From: a bacterium
Lineage (GTDB): Bacteria > JAJVIF01 > JAGGVT01
Direction: 5' to 3'
Length of the DNA stretch: 22,142 bases
NCBI GenBank assembly: GCA_021157815.1
Contig: JAGGVT010000058.1
Span: forward strand, 1-22,142
In this document: positions 20,534 through 22,142 of the stretch, one piece after another
Position numbering within the stretch: the first letter of the stretch is position 1
Layout of the letters: each line of letters starts with the position of its first letter
The notes under the pieces: generated by a model
What the model was told of the DNA's origin: nothing
The model's input: the letters and a program-made list of their open reading frames with translations, nothing else
The model's database searches: none
Program-made: the position numbers and the translations under genes

Positions 20534-21967
20534 GTGGCAAAAAAACGAGCAATGCTGGATACCGTATATCTGGATGAAGCCCCTACAATGGGATTGGTCA
20601 TCCTGCATCGCCATGAGGTTATTGCCATATTCATACTGTTCCTGCTCTTTTTCGCAATCTTCACAAAACATGTTGGAAGCAGCTGGAATGACCAATCGAG
20701 ATTCGCGACAATCGAAGCGATTGTGGAAAATCCCGACAGCATGCCGAGATTCGCGATTGACTTCACCACATACGGCTGGTGGACCGGAGATAAAATCTTT
20801 GATAACCAGCATTTTTATTCAACCAAACCTCCTGTTTTATCCGTACTGGGAGCCGGGATTTACTATTTCCTTCACGACTGGTTTCAGATGGATTACTCCA
20901 ATCCTGAACAGGAGAAAGATATCTATTTCATAATTACGTTACTTTTAATCGGCGTGATATCAGCTGCAGCGCTTGCGCTATTCTATGACTTAATGCGTCG
21001 TCTTGGATTATCGAAAAAACACGCGGTTTTTCTGACCGCGGCTGTTGGCTTCGGAAGCCTGATGCTGCCATATACTCTTGTATTTAACAATCATACATTC
21101 GCCGGCGCATCTGTTTTTATCAGTTTCTATTTTCTCTACAAAGCGATTGAACACAGGGGATCTCGCGGATGGAACCTGTTTCTCGCGGGACTTTTCTCCG
21201 GTCTGGCGTTAACAGTGGATATTGCGGGTGCAGGCCCGTTCGCGGCGGCTTTTCTGATTTTTACTCTGACCATGGGAATCAACAGGCGATGGCACAAGCA
21301 CGTTCGCATGTATGGAGCGGCGCTGATTGGAAGCTTCCTTCTCGGATTCCTCGTTTTCGTCATTGCTCACCTCTATTTCAACTATCAAATTACAGGTGAC
21401 TGGAAACCGATATACACCAAACATGCTCTATACAACAAACTCGCTGTTGAGGGTTACTACGGCGAGGTTATCAGCTCAAAAGAGAGTTTCTTCTCAGAGA
21501 ACCGATTCAGGTACATTGTCAATTCACTGGTTGGAATAAGAGGCATTTTTCTATATACGCCACTTTTGTTGTTCAGCTTTTACTTCATGATAAAAGTCGC
21601 GCTCGACAGGCGAAACCGGCTAGCGTTGCTTTCAAAGCTAATCTTGATATTCCTCATTCCAGCATGGATTTACCTTCTCTTCGCAACAAAGAACTACGGC
21701 GGAACCTCCTACGGGTCGCGTTATTTCATTGCCGCGATGCCGATGCTGTTTTTCTTCAACGCCTATCTGTTTCGCTATGCCACAAGCGAGAAACTAAAAG
21801 GCTGGTTTTATGAGGGATTCAGATTGTCTGTCCTGATAGCGATAATCGGGATGGCATTTCCCTGGGGTGTCGCGGGTCAACTTCCCCCGTCGAATTTCTC
21901 CATCTTCAACAATCTTCAATACTGGACACACCATTTTCTTCTTACACTTGCCGAGATTGTTCAATAA
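20534..21967 (+). CDS. GT-C-type membrane glycosyltransferase-like protein
   Basis: A 477-residue polytopic membrane protein with about ten helices. The first helix (28-44) is followed by an outer loop with WNDQSRFATIEAIVE (Asp53) and FYSTKPPVLSVLGAGIYYF (95-113). This layout, an acidic residue just after the first helix and a SKPPL-like motif before the next, is typical of GT-C/PMT (family 39-like) transferases that move sugars from polyprenyl-phosphate carriers. Here the usual DE is DQ, so the catalytic assignment is tentative. Near the end, GGTSYGSRYF is a recurrent motif in such proteins. The start is GTG at 20534 by promoter position; ATG at 20552 is an alternative. Substrate and acceptor are unknown. 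Confidence 0.65.
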   Translation: MAKKRAMLDTVYLDEAPTMGLVILHRHEVIAIFILFLLFFAIFTKHVGSSWNDQSRFATIEAIVENPDSMPRFAIDFTTYGWWTGDKIFDNQHFYSTKPPVLSVLGAGIYYFLHDWFQMDYSNPEQEKDIYFIITLLLIGVISAAALALFYDLMRRLGLSKKHAVFLTAAVGFGSLMLPYTLVFNNHTFAGASVFISFYFLYKAIEHRGSRGWNLFLAGLFSGLALTVDIAGAGPFAAAFLIFTLTMGINRRWHKHVRMYGAALIGSFLLGFLVFVIAHLYFNYQITGDWKPIYTKHALYNKLAVEGYYGEVISSKESFFSENRFRYIVNSLVGIRGIFLYTPLLLFSFYFMIKVALDRRNRLALLSKLILIFLIPAWIYLLFATKNYGGTSYGSRYFIAAMPMLFFFNAYLFRYATSEKLKGWFYEGFRLSVLIAIIGMAFPWGVAGQLPPSNFSIFNNLQYWTHHFLLTLAEIVQ

Positions 21968-21982
21968 TGCTTAATCTTCCGC

Positions 21983-22000
21983 ACCGCGATAAATCGTGGT
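21983..22000 (+). terminator. Weak terminator-like hairpin
   Basis: ACCGCGATAAATCGTGGT pairs ACC with GGT and CGAT with ATCG around an AA loop (one G-T pair) and is followed by GTTATTT. It lies 15 bases past the stop of the preceding gene. The T-tract is poor. Confidence 0.35.
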
Positions 22001-22055
22001 GTTATTTAAAAATGCGGCTCTTCAATAAATCGTGTGGGTTGAGTTTTGATTGAGT

Positions 22056-22074
22056 AAAAAAAGGGGACTGTCCC
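22056..22074. repeat. AAAAAAAGGGGACTGTCCC motif
   Basis: A poly-A run joined to the 11-base palindrome GGGACTGTCCC. It resembles the AAAATAGGGACAG repeats at 2742 and 4745 in its A-run plus GGGAC core. Confidence 0.5.
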
Positions 22075-22115
22075 AAGCAAGTGAATAAATACAGTATAAA
22101 TGAGGGTTTGCAGTA

Positions 22116-22124
22116 TGATATATT
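22116..22124 (+). promoter_or_regulatory. Possible extended -10 at the window end
   Basis: TGATATATT fits the TGnTAnaaT pattern found before other genes here. Any gene it serves would lie beyond the window. Confidence 0.25.
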
Positions 22125-22142
22125 GAAATCATCAAGTTTGAT

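Overview
The window is an ordinary bacterial chromosome segment carrying an unusually dense set of small dispersed repeats between its genes. It encodes a Gram-negative-type bacterium: there is a lipobox lipoprotein, a signal-peptide DUF3108-like protein, and no Gram-positive wall-anchor signal. GC is moderate, TTG and GTG starts are common, and an extended -10 promoter (TGnTAnaaT) recurs. The phylum cannot be set from sequence reading alone; the repeat load and gene mix suggest an uncultivated lineage. No phage, integrase, transposase or CRISPR array is present.

Layout. 1-2742: a large secreted subtilisin-family protease with an FG-GAP-like C-terminal half, cut at its 5' end by the window. 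2836-4509 (-): a YidE/AspT-type transporter with two RCK_C domains. 4603-4752: a solitary, short HicB-like protein. 4942-5031 (-): tRNA-Ser(GCU). 5139-5747 (-): a bifunctional-nuclease-domain (DUF151) protein, divergent from a DUF2079 polytopic membrane protein (5841-8255). 8343-12121 (-): the conserved phoH-pgpH-ybeY cluster (PhoH ATPase, 7TM-HD cyclic-di-AMP phosphodiesterase, rRNA-processing endonuclease). 12535-13599 (-): glyceraldehyde-3-phosphate dehydrogenase with its own terminator. 14171-15544: shikimate kinase followed by a DUF3108-like exported protein. 16012-18090 (-): uvrB. 18784-19182 (-): methylmalonyl-CoA epimerase. 19491-20441: a DUF4097-like lipoprotein. 20534-21967: a GT-C-type membrane glycosyltransferase-like protein.

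The genes are mostly housekeeping (RNA quality control, second-messenger turnover, glycolysis, aromatic biosynthesis, excision repair, propionyl-CoA metabolism) plus envelope and secreted proteins. They do not form one pathway.

The striking content is intergenic. GTAG-headed hairpins occur singly and as inverted pairs, matching REP/REPIN architecture, in two families. There are 8-bp tandem arrays (AAGTTAGC-type) in opposite orientation on the two sides of the uvrB-mce interval, a 122-bp palindromic element in two opposite copies, a nested composite element between the DUF3108 gene and uvrB, a 230-bp element with inverted ends before aroK, and AAAATAGGGACAG motifs. Several genes (transporter, HicB-like, epimerase, DUF4097 lipoprotein) take their stop codon from inside such a repeat. 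One repeat both ends the lipoprotein gene and leads directly into the promoter of the next gene. This packing of repeats against gene ends is the most noteworthy feature; no new enzymatic or defence system is visible.
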